Of a stretch of DNA of 64,000 bases, positions 33,873-45,074 are shown one piece after another; position 1 is the stretch's first letter, and each line of letters begins with the position of its first letter. Under the pieces are notes generated by a model. That model worked only from the letters and a program-made list of their open reading frames with translations. It ran no database searches and was not told the origin of the DNA. The stretch is from Ustilaginoidea virens. Lineage: Eukaryota > Ascomycota > Sordariomycetes > Hypocreales > Clavicipitaceae. Location of the stretch: NCBI RefSeq assembly GCF_000687475.1, contig NC_057317.1:3658001-3722000 (forward strand). The letters run 5' to 3'. Made by a program: the position numbers and the translations under genes.

Positions 33873-36270
33873 ATGCTCCCCGTTGCGACCAACAAGTTCC
33901 CCTTCCGGGACGTCAACCTCAGAGTCACCAATGACGCCTACACGTTTACCTCGCCTTCATCCCCAGATGCCCTCGCATTGGTCATTGATCGTCCCACAGG
34001 CGACATCCGTCTGGGTGATGCGAATCCGCACGCTGCCAAGAGGGCTACCCGCGTTTCCAGCATTGCCGGCATCCTGGGCATGATTCAGCTGCGACTCGGT
34101 ATGTATAGGCTCCCGCCATGCTCCCCATGCGTTCCGTCATTCTCTTGGCTTCCCGAGTGCCTTCTGCCGCGGCAACGCTAATGCGGTTGATTTTCACACA
34201 GACAGGTATGTCATCATCATCAACAAAACCCTACCGGTTGGCCGCCTCAAGGGCCACATGGTGTACAAGCTCGTCTCTGCCCAAGTCCTTCCCATGCGCG
34301 AGCGTCAGATCCACGACCCCGACGAGGATACCTTTATCGGCCTCCTCAGCAGCTTTCTCCAACGCAGCCCCATGTACTTTTCATACTCGATTGACTTGAC
34401 CAACTCGTTCCAACGCCAGTCGCAAGCCGACAATTCCAGCCCGCTGTGGATGCGGGCCGACGATCGGTTCTTCTTCAACAAGCACCTTCAGTCGGACCTG
34501 ATAGACTTTCGTAACCGCGGCTCCAGGAGCCAGCCAGGGAGACAGACGGCTATCGATCCTTACATCCTGCCGTGCATCTTCGGCATGCTCGAGATCAAGC
34601 CGACCACGTTCAAGAACACTCCCGTCACCCTCGTCCTCATCTCTCGTCGATCTCGATACCGTGTGGGCACGAGATTCTTCACTCGCGGCGTCGATGAACA
34701 AGGCCACGTCGCCAACTACAACGAGACGGAGCAAGTCCTCATTGTCAACGACAGAAGCTCCGGCTTGGGTGGCTATGCCGGCAGCACCGACATGCAGAGT
34801 GGCAAGCTCGGCGGCGGCGGGCCAGGTCAGGAGATGCAAATCATGTCATACGTTCAGACCCGGGGCAGTGTGCCCACCTACTGGGCAGAGATCAACACCC
34901 TGCAGTACACGCCCAAGCTGCAGGTGCGCAGCACCGAGTCGGCTCTCGCAGCCTCCCAGAAGCACTTCGACGAGCAGATCCGCATCTACGGCGACAACTA
35001 CCTCATCAACCTGGTAAACTCCAAGGGCCGAGAATGCAAAGTCAAGGAGTCTTACGAGCAAATGTTCCGCGCCCTGGCCTCGTCGCCCAAGGAACGCCGG
35101 GAAGGCGATCGCCTGACGGACGAAAAGTTCACCACCCTCCAGCCCGGCTCCCGGAACCAGCAATTCGACCGGCTCCACTACGTCTACTTTGACTACCACA
35201 CCGAGACCAAGGGCATGAGGATGGACAGGGCCTACGCCTTGACCGACAAGCTCGACGAGGAACTCTCGGCCCAGGGCTACTTCCGCGGTGTCGACATGCC
35301 CGGCAGCCTGGACGGCAAGATGGACGCTCGGAGCCTCCAGTCCAGCGTCATGCGCACCAACTGCATGGACTGCCTGGACAGGACAAACGTGGTCCAGAGC
35401 ATCTTTGCCCGCTACACGCTCAACCGCATCTTTGAAGACCTGGGCCTCATGCAGCGGGGCTCCCAGTTCCGCGACGAAGACCCTGCCTTCGAGTACATCT
35501 TCCGAAACATGTGGGCCGACAATGCCGACGTCGTCTCCGGCGCCTACTCGGGCACGGGGGCCATGAAGACGGACGTCACCCGCACGGGGAAGCGCACCAA
35601 CGTCGGGGCTCTCCAAGACGGCCGCATCGGCATCACGCGCTACCTTCTCAACAACTTTCGCGACGGGCCTCGGCAGGACTCGTACGACTTGTTCCTTGGC
35701 GCGTACGACCCTGGCGCCACCAGCATCGGCACGGGCCGCATCTTTGTCGACAAGCGACCCATTCTCATCCAGTCGATTCCGTACCTGCTGGCCTTTAGCG
35801 TCTTCATCGTCTTTTTGGGTCTCGTGACCAAGCGCGCCCCGGATGCCAAGGTTCTGCCCATGCGTCTGTTTCTCCTGTTTTGGAGCGCAGTCGCAGCCTG
35901 GTGTCTTGTCTTTGTCCGGACCCACGGCATGCTCTACGTATGTTTTGCCCCCTCCGTCTTCCTCTTTTTTTTTTTTTCCTCTTCCATACACTGGGCCATT
36001 TCTGCCGTGTTGGCATCTTGTCCAGTCTGTTTCACCCCCCCTCTCCTTTGCATTGGACATGATTTCTTCTTCTTCTTCTTCTTCTTCTAACACCCTCAGG
36101 TCAACTGGCCGCGGTTGAATCCCCGCCCCTTTGCGGTAGACGGCTACAGCGAGCACTACTCCAAGGCGAGTAAAGACCCGGTCATTGGCGGCCTCGTTGC
36201 TCGGCACGAGAGGGGACTCAGCACGGCGAGATATCTAAATGCCGAAGAGGGCAAGAAGAGAATCGAATAG
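33873..36270 (+). CDS. SAC1: Phosphoinositide 4-phosphatase Sac1
   Basis: Exons 33873-34098, 34202-35937 and 36100-36270 (phases 1 and 0) give 710 aa. The SAC domain spans about 60-540. The catalytic P-loop C-M-D-C-L-D-R-T is at 463-470, preserving the CX5R signature with Cys463 as nucleophile and Arg469. Two C-terminal membrane helices lie at about 596-618 (ILIQSIPYLLAFSVFIVFLG) and 628-650, followed by a cytosolic tail that includes NWPRLNPRPF. Sac1 is an ER/Golgi-resident enzyme that removes the 4-phosphate of PI4P and so controls Golgi traffic and lipid exchange at contact sites. The second intron is pyrimidine-rich on the sense strand, ending in (CTT)n before the acceptor. The start is the ATG before LPVATNKFPFRDV. 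Confidence 0.96.
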
Positions 36271-36331
36271 ACGGAAGAGGCAGAAGCAGAGCTCGGGTCG
36301 TCGCATGCCATTCGTGCGACGTGGTAATTGT

Positions 36332-36370
<39 letters not shown>

Positions 36371-37203
36371 AGGGGGGCTCCTTCGTAGACTGGCTATCCA
36401 CGCGGCATGTTCTATTCCACTTGATTGCTGCTGCCGCCCGAGTTTTTCTTTACATCTGGTCGTTGACGCTGTATTCCCATTTCATTGTGATGATTGCTGC
36501 TGCTGCCGCCTCGTGCTTTTCTCTACATCTCGGTCGCTGACGTTGTATTCCCCGTTTCATTTTTTATTTGTGATTGCAGCTGCCGTCCCGCGCTTTCCCT
36601 TACATCTCATCTTTGCCGCTCTACTTGCCCTTGCATTGATCCAGCTCGTTGGTTCTTCAGCTCGCTGGTATACGGGTGTGCGGGTGTACACGGCTCGTCA
36701 TTCGATGGCATTCACGGGATGGCGCAACCGGAAATCACGCCTCGCCTGCTACACCTTGCCCGCTTCGCCTCGACCGCCAACCACCAACCGCCGTTGTGAA
36801 TATCTGCATGTGAAGAGACGCTTTACTGACCACCCTCGTTGCGAGCGCCCAAGTCACGGTTCTTTGTCGGTTCAGGCATCGTTATCCACAAAGTACAATA
36901 TGCTATCTGACGCGGCGGGCGGATGCCGCGCGTTTCTCACTAGAGACTATGCTATTCAATATATATATATATATATATAAACCAAGAGGAGAAGGAGAGC
37001 AACAGCCCAACCAAGAAGGAGCATACCAAAGCAACGGGGGTATCATGGCCGTGTCCAGCCAGTGTAGTAAACATTAGGAGAGGAGAGGAAAGAATGGCCA
37101 GGGAGGAATGATTAAAGCCAACTTGCTCTGGGGGGGGGAAAAAAAAAGACACGCGCAAAGAGAGAGGGCGGAGAGATAGGCACATGCAGCAGCGTGGACG
37201 GAT
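36271..37203. other. Convergent 3' region with hairpin and A35 tract
   Basis: After the SAC1 stop comes a 7-bp perfect stem (36299-36305 with 36315-36321, 9-nt loop) and then 35 A residues (36333-36367). Two loosely similar segments with GATTGCTGCTGC and CGTTGACGCTGTATTCCC elements follow (36420-36580), then a (TA)n run (36959-36979). No gene is supported. Confidence 0.6.
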
Positions 37204-40200
37204 CTACAGCCACAGAAGCCATCGGGCCGCCCTGACAAAGCCCTTGCCCAGGGCTAGAAACACCCTCAGAATCATCACCATGAACCACACGTACCACATG
37301 AAGCCGACTAGCAGCCACTCCACGGTCAGCCAGAGGGCGCGCCGCAACCATCTGAGCCGTCGCCTTCTTCGGCGCAGCATCTTCTCGATAGTGTCCACCA
37401 CTGCCTTGACTTTGAGTGGTTGGCCGAGGGCCAGGTCGCGACTCGTCTCGTCGGCCGTATCGCCGGCCTGGCGGCTCTTCTCAAGCAGGTCGTCCGCTAT
37501 GCGGGACCGAACGTCGCCAATGCGGTTCTGCAGCTGCAGGCAGGTCCTCGACGTGAACTGGTCGGCCGAGGCTTGCCACCGGCGGCCAGACGTCTGTATG
37601 GCAGTGTGCAGGCATCGCCCCGCCACCGAGTACAGCTCGTAGCAAGCGACTGAGCCGTCGGCAATCTGCGCTGCAGTGTCGGGGCAAAGCTTGGCAATGT
37701 CTGTCCAGGCGATGCCCGCGCAGCCCGACCGGGCCGAGCAATCTGTTGTAGCAAGGCAGCCGGGCTCAAACGGCTTGTGCGCCTCCTGCGCCCTCCTGCT
37801 GATTTCCATGGCCTTGATGCCCGTGCTGAGAACAAGGGCGCGAAAGCGGACGATTTCGCGGCGCATCAGGCGAGTCTGCTCGGTGGGCGTGCCCTTGTTC
37901 GCGATGGGCCACCGTCCGCTCTTCGTGGACCGGCCGTCATCCTCTGCCCTGCAAGAGCCGAGCAAGGAAGTTGAACGCCCATCGGCGTCCCGGAGCCTAT
38001 CCGAGATGTTGCCGCCGCCGCGGCGCGAATCGGACTCTGAAGCATCGGATTCCCCGAGCTTAGCAGGCCTTGATTCTGCCGAGGCAGACGGAGACACGCT
38101 TTGGGGGCCCATGCGCAGCGGGCGAAGCAGGTTTGGCTGCTGCAGCGATTGGTGCCAGAGGTTGGCGGAATCGTCGGCAGGGTTGCCGGCTGGCGGTGCG
38201 TCATTCTCTTCGTGGATGCGGTTGAACTGGGGCATCGAGTCGAGGAAATTCTTTGGCTGGCTCTGGCTCTGGCTCTGGCTCTGGCCGTCAGCCGCTCGCC
38301 TGGATGGGCGCCGTGAAACGACCGACGATCCTGATCGACCTTGAGCTCCCTCACCACCCGACTCGTCCGTAGTTTCCATGTCGGCTGGCAAATAGCCGCC
38401 ATCATCCTTTTTCCGCAGCATGTCGCCGAGTTTCGACACCCCGCCCCGAATGACGGTATCAATGCGAGGGCCGCGGAATATGCCACGCAGCCCGGCTTGT
38501 TCCTCTGGCCAGGGACGGTTGCCGCTTCCTGTCCGAAGGTGCGTTTTGACTGGCTCCAGAGGCATCAGGGCAACTGGCAATGATGGCTGCGAAGAAGTAG
38601 ATTGTCGCCCCTCAGACCAAGGCATCTTCTCAGAGGAATCGGGTTCCAACGCCGCCGGACGCCAGCGGTCATCCTGCTCTAGAATCCCACAATCGCCACT
38701 ACTCTTGTGGCGGATGATCTGCTTGATCTTGCTGATGGGGTTTTTATGCGGAGATTCCGAACGGCTTAAAGATGGGGCCAGAGCGTGCTGAGTACTGGTC
38801 ATCGGTTCAGTATTGACACGAGCCGGTTGAAGTTCCGGCGAGGTTGGTGCTGAGGAATCTCTGCTGCAAATGGCGTCTTTGCGAGACTGATCCATCACAT
38901 GGAGACTCTGTCTCCCAGCGACATTGCGCATGGGGGAGCCTAGCAACAGGGAACTGTCAAAGGCACCTCTCTGGTCAGAGTCGCTAGCGTCAACGAGGGA
39001 CTCCTTCCGACCGCGATGCCGACTAGACCGTTGTGACAAGGGATTCCTTTCAGGAGTTTTGAGTGTTCCTGGAGGGGGAAAAGGCTCAGTATCAGAGACA
39101 GCAGCCCCGGAAGCTTTGGAAACGTCTGTCTGGCAAGCATCCTTGGCTACCACCATCATATCGGCACCTTGTGCGTCCAACAGAGGCTTGCTGTTCCTTT
39201 GAACAGACCCGTTGCTGTCATTTTCCCGTGGGCCAGGGAGCTTGTTCAGCACTTTCCTCTGCTCGCTTTCACTGCCGGAAATGTCGGACGCGGACGCGGA
39301 CGCGGACGCGGAGTCCCTCTTGTGCCACATAAAGTCAGAATGTAGGTTGGAGGCGTTGTGACGATGAGGGAAGGCTCGAATGTTGTGAAGGGTCTGCTTT
39401 GCCCGGTCTTTGGCACTATTATGTGACGTGGCTGTATCAACCTTGGAGACTCCAGAAATTTGACCGTTCAACGGATCATCGTCCTGCAGTGAAAAGGGCG
39501 GAATGACGTCGCAGGGATCAACGGTCGCGTCTCTTGACACGGTTCGTGAGATTGGTGCCAGTGGCGGGAATATCTTGCGCCAGTTCCGGTCCTCAATGAG
39601 CTCTTTGTGGTTTCCTAGTTCGAGCCAGTAGGCATCGGCCATGATATCGCACGGCTCGACGAACCAGTCGACTCTCGGTCTTCGAGCCCGTGTGGCCGTC
39701 CTAGAGAGACTATCCGGCAAAGGCTGTTCAAGTGCATCACGAGCATCAGGAAACGGCGGTAAAACGCAATTGCCGTCGTCGGGATTCGCCGCAAACGAGG
39801 TGGCCCGCTCGACTGCTCGATCAACCCAAGGCTTCACAGAGTCAAGGTCGCGGAATCCTTGCTTCTCTCCGTCAATGACCTTTCGTTCCCGAGCACGCAC
39901 CTTCCTGTTGCGAATATACTGCAGAGGGTTGTACTGACGCCCCAGCTGGCCACTGTCGCCATGGCCGCCAAAATTGAAGGATTTCCTCGCAATGGGAGAT
40001 CCTGGCGGGCTGGCGGCCAAGTTCCGCCCGCTGCCGGACTTGAGGGGGGGGAGCACATCCAGCAGTCTTCTGTATTGCGCCATCAGCTCCAGGTGGTCTT
40101 TGGCCTTCTGGGCTCTGGCCAACGTTGATGGCGAAAATTGATAACTGAAGTGGCCATCATGCACGCCCTCAAAGCTTGTGTGCGCCAAAGGACTGTCGAG

Positions 40201-40995
40201 TGCCCTGGAAGCCAGTCGTGGAGAATGACCCTGCTGGAGCCTGGGGCTGTGACGGTTCGGGTTGCTGTGCGAGGACTTGCGCTGTTGCTGAAAGTGCTTC
40301 TGTAGATTGCTTCCCGAACTTGCGTCTGGCATAGGGCCGAGTCGGGGTGGTGCTGCTCGCGAGGTTTGTCGCCGAGAAGCGATGCGCCTTGATTCGCTCA
40401 AGCTCAAGGCCATCTGCACGATTCGAGCCGAGTCGGTGTCGATTTCATCGTCATGTGAACTGCTTCTGTCATCTTGAGAGTGGGTAGTTTGTTCGCCTGA
40501 CGACACCGCGCCACAGGTCTCTGTCGGTTGCGAAAGCCTATGTTGATTCGACCGCACAGGTTGAGATGCTTGCGGAGACTGTAATGCCTTGCCGTCTGGC
40601 TCGGCACTGTTTCGAGCAGGAGTGCCTGGACCGGCAGACCGACTGCTACCAGAAAGAGCGCGTTGCAACAAGAATCCTCCACTGGACTGGAGTCTTTTTG
40701 ATCTTCGCATGCTTTCCCCTCGCTGCATAGTGTCTCTCCCGCCACGAGCTGTCCCCTCAAGGCTCAATTCAGGCAGTTGATGGTCGTGATGCCCTGCAGC
40801 GGCTCCAGGACTTGTAGACGTTTTGGCGGCTGAGGACCCGGCGACATCTTGTACACGCCGACCGGTCCTGCTGTCGCTTCGGCTTCGGCTCGATTGCCCA
40901 GTATGGCTTCTGCTTCCGGATCGATTGTCGGGGGTCGAAAAGGTGCTGCCCGGGTTAAGATGACTAGGCGACCTGGTTGCACTACGGTCCTCCAT
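37204..40995 (-). CDS. Large Ser-rich protein with C-terminal membrane segment, possibly Mtc4-like
   Basis: A single exon of 1263 aa. Most of the protein is Ser/Arg/Pro/Gln-rich and probably disordered. Ordered-looking islands are RLLDVLPPLKSGSGRN (about 310-328), YNPLQYIRNRKVRARERK (355-372, a basic patch) and WFVEPCDIMADAYWLELGNH with RNWRKIFPPL after it (about 440-480). Toward the C-terminus there is a Cys-containing region (about 1085-1150), an R-R-R-R-R-L patch, and one or two membrane helices at about 1223-1252. The island set reminds me of the fungal proteins grouped with yeast Mtc4 (maintenance of telomere capping 4), but I hold this name with low confidence. A tail-anchored, Ser-phosphorylated scaffold is my reading. 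A run of 26 G lies 177 bp upstream of the ATG. SQSQSQSQ-type repeats occur around residue 910. Confidence 0.75.
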   Translation of the reverse strand: MEDRSATRSPSHLNPGSTFSTPDNRSGSRSHTGQSSRSRSDSRTGRRVQDVAGSSAAKTSTSPGAAAGHHDHQLPELSLEGTARGGRDTMQRGESMRRSKRLQSSGGFLLQRALSGSSRSAGPGTPARNSAEPDGKALQSPQASQPVRSNQHRLSQPTETCGAVSSGEQTTHSQDDRSSSHDDEIDTDSARIVQMALSLSESRRIASRRQTSRAAPPRLGPMPDASSGSNLQKHFQQQRKSSHSNPNRHSPRLQQGHSPRLASRALDSPLAHTSFEGVHDGHFSYQFSPSTLARAQKAKDHLELMAQYRRLLDVLPPLKSGSGRNLAASPPGSPIARKSFNFGGHGDSGQLGRQYNPLQYIRNRKVRARERKVIDGEKQGFRDLDSVKPWVDRAVERATSFAANPDDGNCVLPPFPDARDALEQPLPDSLSRTATRARRPRVDWFVEPCDIMADAYWLELGNHKELIEDRNWRKIFPPLAPISRTVSRDATVDPCDVIPPFSLQDDDPLNGQISGVSKVDTATSHNSAKDRAKQTLHNIRAFPHRHNASNLHSDFMWHKRDSASASASASDISGSESEQRKVLNKLPGPRENDSNGSVQRNSKPLLDAQGADMMVVAKDACQTDVSKASGAAVSDTEPFPPPGTLKTPERNPLSQRSSRHRGRKESLVDASDSDQRGAFDSSLLLGSPMRNVAGRQSLHVMDQSRKDAICSRDSSAPTSPELQPARVNTEPMTSTQHALAPSLSRSESPHKNPISKIKQIIRHKSSGDCGILEQDDRWRPAALEPDSSEKMPWSEGRQSTSSQPSLPVALMPLEPVKTHLRTGSGNRPWPEEQAGLRGIFRGPRIDTVIRGGVSKLGDMLRKKDDGGYLPADMETTDESGGEGAQGRSGSSVVSRRPSRRAADGQSQSQSQSQPKNFLDSMPQFNRIHEENDAPPAGNPADDSANLWHQSLQQPNLLRPLRMGPQSVSPSASAESRPAKLGESDASESDSRRGGGNISDRLRDADGRSTSLLGSCRAEDDGRSTKSGRWPIANKGTPTEQTRLMRREIVRFRALVLSTGIKAMEISRRAQEAHKPFEPGCLATTDCSARSGCAGIAWTDIAKLCPDTAAQIADGSVACYELYSVAGRCLHTAIQTSGRRWQASADQFTSRTCLQLQNRIGDVRSRIADDLLEKSRQAGDTADETSRDLALGQPLKVKAVVDTIEKMLRRRRRRLRWLRRALWLTVEWLLVGFMWYVWFMVMILRVFLALGKGFVRAARWLLWL

Positions 40996-41171
40996 GACGG
41001 AAGAGCCTGGCCCATGGCTAGGAGACGCTCAAGCTATAGAGACGATGTAGTCGCCATGGAGGAGAGTGCAAACTTTAGATGCTGTGGATGCAATCAGAAG
41101 TGCTGCTGTCTCTATTCGGGAGCAATCTCGGTCAGGATGACGATTCGCGAGGAGGTTACACATATGGGGGC

Positions 41172-41197
41172 GGGGGGGGGGGGGGGGGGGGGGGGGG
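41172..41197. repeat. G26 homopolymer in a promoter
   Basis: Twenty-six consecutive G residues on the plus strand, 177-202 bp upstream of the minus-strand start at 40995. Such a run can form a G-quadruplex; whether it does is not shown. Confidence 0.85.
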
Positions 41198-41821
41198 AAA
41201 GAAAAGAAGGTTGAGGTCTGGTTTATTTGAAGGCCTGGAGAGCTATTGACGTTGAAGTGAGTCGGTGATCCAGGGGCTCCTGCCTCTAATAAGCTGCTGG
41301 AGCTTGAGGCCGGCTGACTAGGTACCTACCTTAGGTAGTTGATAGGTACTGCACCTAAGGTGCCTTGCCATGTGCCAGGCGCTTAAACTATACGCATGTA
41401 CTCCGTACCAGTTACGTTAGTAGGTACCTGTCAATACCCGTCTGTGACTGCCTACGGGTACCGCACAGCACGCATGTTGGTTACGAGGTATGTCGGTACA
41501 GTACGGAGTACGGAGTACCCACCCACCCTCTCTGCCGGTTCAAAGTTTTGCACAACAGTTGCTCGCAATCAATTGCAAACTTCCCAGTTGGGTGATTCGA
41601 ATTTAGTAGGGCCATGCCGGCGCTGCTCCGCGACTTGGCAGGCATCGAGACCGATTTCCCGATTATTGAGTTGGACGGGAAGCTCTGTCTTGGCTTACAG
41701 GTTAAGGTTAGGCTAGGCCAACCGAGGCTCACATGCCATGCTTGTCAAGTGCCTGCCTGGTCTTCTTCTCAACGCCGCCCTTCTTGTGTCGTCAGAGCCG
41801 AGTTGGTTTATTACTCCCCAG

Positions 41822-41966
41822 AGAGTCTCATCTATACGTACAGGGTTGTGCGGCATTGCAAGTTAGTTATACATGCCCAAGGCAACACTATCCGCAGAGT
41901 CTCATCTATATACGTACAGTGTTGTGCGGCGTTGCAAGTTGTACATGCCAAAGGCAACACTACCTC
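41822..41966. repeat. 74-bp tandem duplication
   Basis: The segment beginning AGAGTCTCATCTATA and ending GGCAACACTA occurs at 41822 and again at 41896, with a few substitutions and small indels. It lies just beyond the ISM1 stop codon. Read directly. Confidence 0.85.
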
Positions 41967-42013
41967 CCCCCGTCTTCCTCCTTCTCGTTTGAAAACACGG
42001 AGGGCAATGGATA

Positions 42014-45000
42014 CTACCCAGCGGTGGCTACATCCCCTACTGCATCTTCACATCTCCCGCACAGCCCGTCGGGCTGCTCCGCCAAGTAGCGCCAACACCG
42101 GGTGCACTTCTGCAGCCGCGGGGGCAGGACATGCACGGTGCCACCCACGGAGCCCTCGAGGAGCTCGATGTCTCTCGAGTACCGCCAGGCCGACTGACTC
42201 TCCGCAGGTTCACTCTTCAACTGCACTTCCGAGACCACAAAGATGGCGTCAAGCTCGTCAATGTACTCTTCCAAGATACTCGTCACCTGTTCGTCCGCGG
42301 TATCGATCAGAACGGAGCACTGGAGAGAGCTGCCTACTGCTTTGGCCTCGCGAGCTTGCTCTAGCCCCGCCTTGACTGCTTCATGGACGGCCGTCAGGTA
42401 AACGAGGTCTTTGCGTAGCTTTGCCGGCTCAACCGTCAGTCGCTCGGTGGCCGGGAGAGGGGACTGGTAAAGCTGTCGAGTTGGGCTGAGAGAGCTGCTG
42501 CCAGTCGACACGTGTCATTGTCAGAGAAGCTCATGGTCCAAGTAGCTTGATATTAACATGTTGCGCCAACAAAAGCTACAGGAGAAACTTACATGTCTTC
42601 CATCCATGGTGGACGATGCGACCACGCCTCCTCCACCAAGATGGGCGCGATGGGAGCGAGCATGCGCAGGAACCCGACCAGGATGGGTTCAAGAGCGCCG
42701 CCCCCGTCTCCGCAGTAAAGGCGATCCTTGAGACCCTCAAGGTAAAAGGCAGACAGGTCAGTCGCAACCCAGCGATTTATCAATGCTGTTGCTTTGTGGA
42801 ACTCGTACTTGTTCAAAGCCTCCCAAACTTGGGCCATTGTGTCCCTCAGCTGCATGATTGCAATCTGGTCCAACCGCGTGAGCGGAGCATGACGACTAGA
42901 TTCGTGTAGCGAACCCAGGATCATCTTGAGAATTGTTCGATACTTGACAAGGGCGTTATGGATAGGCTGCAGTATGGAAGGTCCAATGAGGATATCCGAC
43001 GTAAAGTCGCTGCTGGCTGCCCAAAGTCTCAAGGCATCTGGTCCGAGGGCATCGAACCGCGGTGCCTCTTTACATCCAGCGTTGCCACCTTTGCCCTTGC
43101 TCCTGACTGGTGGAAGCAGTCGTCCATCAATAACCTCCTCGGGCAGAACAGTGTTGCCCATAGACTTGGACATCTTTTTACCCTGGGCATCCAGTGTGAA
43201 TCCATGGGTGATGAGCGTTCGGAATGGCGGCTGAATGTTTTCGTCTGGCACCCCATTTGCTCTCTGGTTTGCCACATAGGTCAAGAGGCTGGACTGGAAC
43301 CAGCCGCGATGTTGATCCGATCCCTCGAGATATACATCCACAGGTGTCTCGGTCTCCATCCAGCTCGTGCCACTGTCAAACCACACATCCATCGTATCTG
43401 TTCCCCGGCGATATCCTCTTCCCTGCAGGGCCGACGGTATCCACGCAGGATCCTCGGGTGCGTCTGAAAACCATGCTTGCGCCGTTCGTTGCTCCATGAC
43501 GGAAATTATATGCTCGATCGTCTGCTCATCCATGACGGCACCATCGTCTTGGTCGTACAAGGCAGGAATCGGAACTCCCCAGGAACGCTGACGGGAGATG
43601 CACCACTCGCTCCGGCCCTTTACGAAACTTTCCAACCGAGACCTGCCCGACTCTGGAACAAAGCACACGTTGCTCAAGGCCTTTAGTGAAATCTCCTTGA
43701 TTCGTCCCACATCAGCAAACCACTGCGCTGTTGCTCTCACGACCACAGGTTGCTTTGTACGCCAGTCGTAAGGGTATTTGTGCTCCAGCTGATGTGTCGC
43801 CAGCACGTCATCACCAATCAAATCCAAGACGGCTTTGCCTGCACCCTCCAGAATGTTGGGAGCTTGAGTGAGAAGTTGAGGCTGGTCCGGATATGCGTCT
43901 TCGGTGAAGTAACCGTCGTCAGTGATTGGCGCAAACGCCTCGATGCCTAGCCTGGCGCAAACCTCATAATCATCTTGGCCGTGACCAGGCGCCATGTGAA
44001 CCAATCCAGTGCCAGATTCGGCCGACACAAAATCTGCGTGAACGACTGGTTGCGCCGAGGAGGATGCACCACGCAACTTGTTGCGGTAATGCAATCCAGC
44101 CAGGTCTGAGCCACGGATCGAGTCCGCAACAACTCTAAACTCGGGCAGCACGCCACGCATCGCGTCAACCCGACTTGAAGCAACCAGGAGCCCGTAGTTG
44201 TCAATCTGCAAGAGCGAGTACGTCAAGTCGCCATGGACAGCGATGGCTTTGTTGGCCGGAAGTGTCCAAGGGGTGGTGGTCCAAACGGCTGCGAAGATGG
44301 GACCGTCAAACCCACGCAGCTCCGATACAGGCTTGCCGTCAGCAAGGATGGGAAATCTGACATATGCAGAGTGAGAAGTGTGATCATGACGGTATTCGAG
44401 CTCGGCTTCCGCCAGCGCCGTTCTAGATGACGTCGACCAGTACACCGGCTTGCGTTTTCTGTAAATGAGCCCGTTTTGAACCATCTTCTGAAACACTCGC
44501 AATTGCCTAATCTCGTAATCGGGGTCCATGGTAGTCCACTTGTTATCCCAATCAGCCATGACCCCAAAGGATTGGAACCCTTTCATCTGATCGATGACGG
44601 CCTTGCCGGCCAGCCGTCTTGCTGCTTGGCGCACTTTGACGGGACCGTGGCCGCTGGCAGCAGGATTCGATCCCAGGGCTTTCATCTCAATGGGGAGACC
44701 GTGGCAATCCCAGCTCGGTCTGTATACGACGCGCCTTCCCCCTAGCACCTGGGTGCGAAGGATCATGTCCTTGAGGATCTTGTTGATGGCGTGCCCAACA
44801 TGAAGGGGACCATTCGCATACGGAGGGCCATCGTGGAGAACAAAGGGATCTTGCTGGGGTCGGTTGCTTGACTGCCATTGGTACAGCTCTTGAGAACATG
44901 CTTGTAGATACTGTTGACGAAATTTCGGGTTCGGTCGAGCACTGCGTGGGACGGACGGACGGCGGAAAAAATAATCAGACCAGCATTTCGGTGCAGGAGA

Positions 45001-45074
45001 GCATTCCGCGAGCGTCGTACTTACGGAAAACTGGACTTGGGCAGCTTCAACGTCGCCTTCCATGACTTTGACAT
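42014..45074 (-). CDS. ISM1: Mitochondrial isoleucyl-tRNA synthetase
   Basis: Exons 45074-45025, 44941-42593 and 42497-42014 (phases 2 and 2) give 960 aa. Exon 1 codes MSKSWKATLKLPKSSFP, a basic amphipathic start typical of a mitochondrial presequence. The class I HIGH motif is HVGHA (64-68) and KMSKS is at 606-610. DGPPYANGPLHVGHAINKIL and WDCHGLPIE are IleRS-specific. The editing domain (SYSLLQID, MAPGHGQDDYEV) is present. The C-terminus has CTRCWRY ... CGRCED, a CX2C pair like the zinc site of bacterial-type IleRS. It charges mitochondrial tRNA-Ile. The last intron ends in a NAGNAG acceptor (exon start 42497 or 42494), so one Ser may be optional. The start ATG lies in a longer leader; a second out-of-frame ATG is upstream. 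Confidence 0.94.

Larger units (their letters stand above)
40996..42013. other. Intergenic between two minus-strand genes
   Basis: It holds the promoter of the 1263-aa gene and the 3' end of ISM1. Seen are G26 (41172-41197), TACC/GGTA elements (41318-41360), three TACGGAGTA/TACTCCGTA motifs (41399-41407, 41502-41517 overlapping) and a 74-bp tandem duplication (41822-41966). No gene is supported. Confidence 0.6.

Noticed and set aside
34846..36207. 453-codon open frame on the minus strand opposite SAC1
   Set aside because: It lies antisense to a clearly coding SAC1 exon, has no recognisable motifs, and is explained by GC-rich third positions of the real gene.
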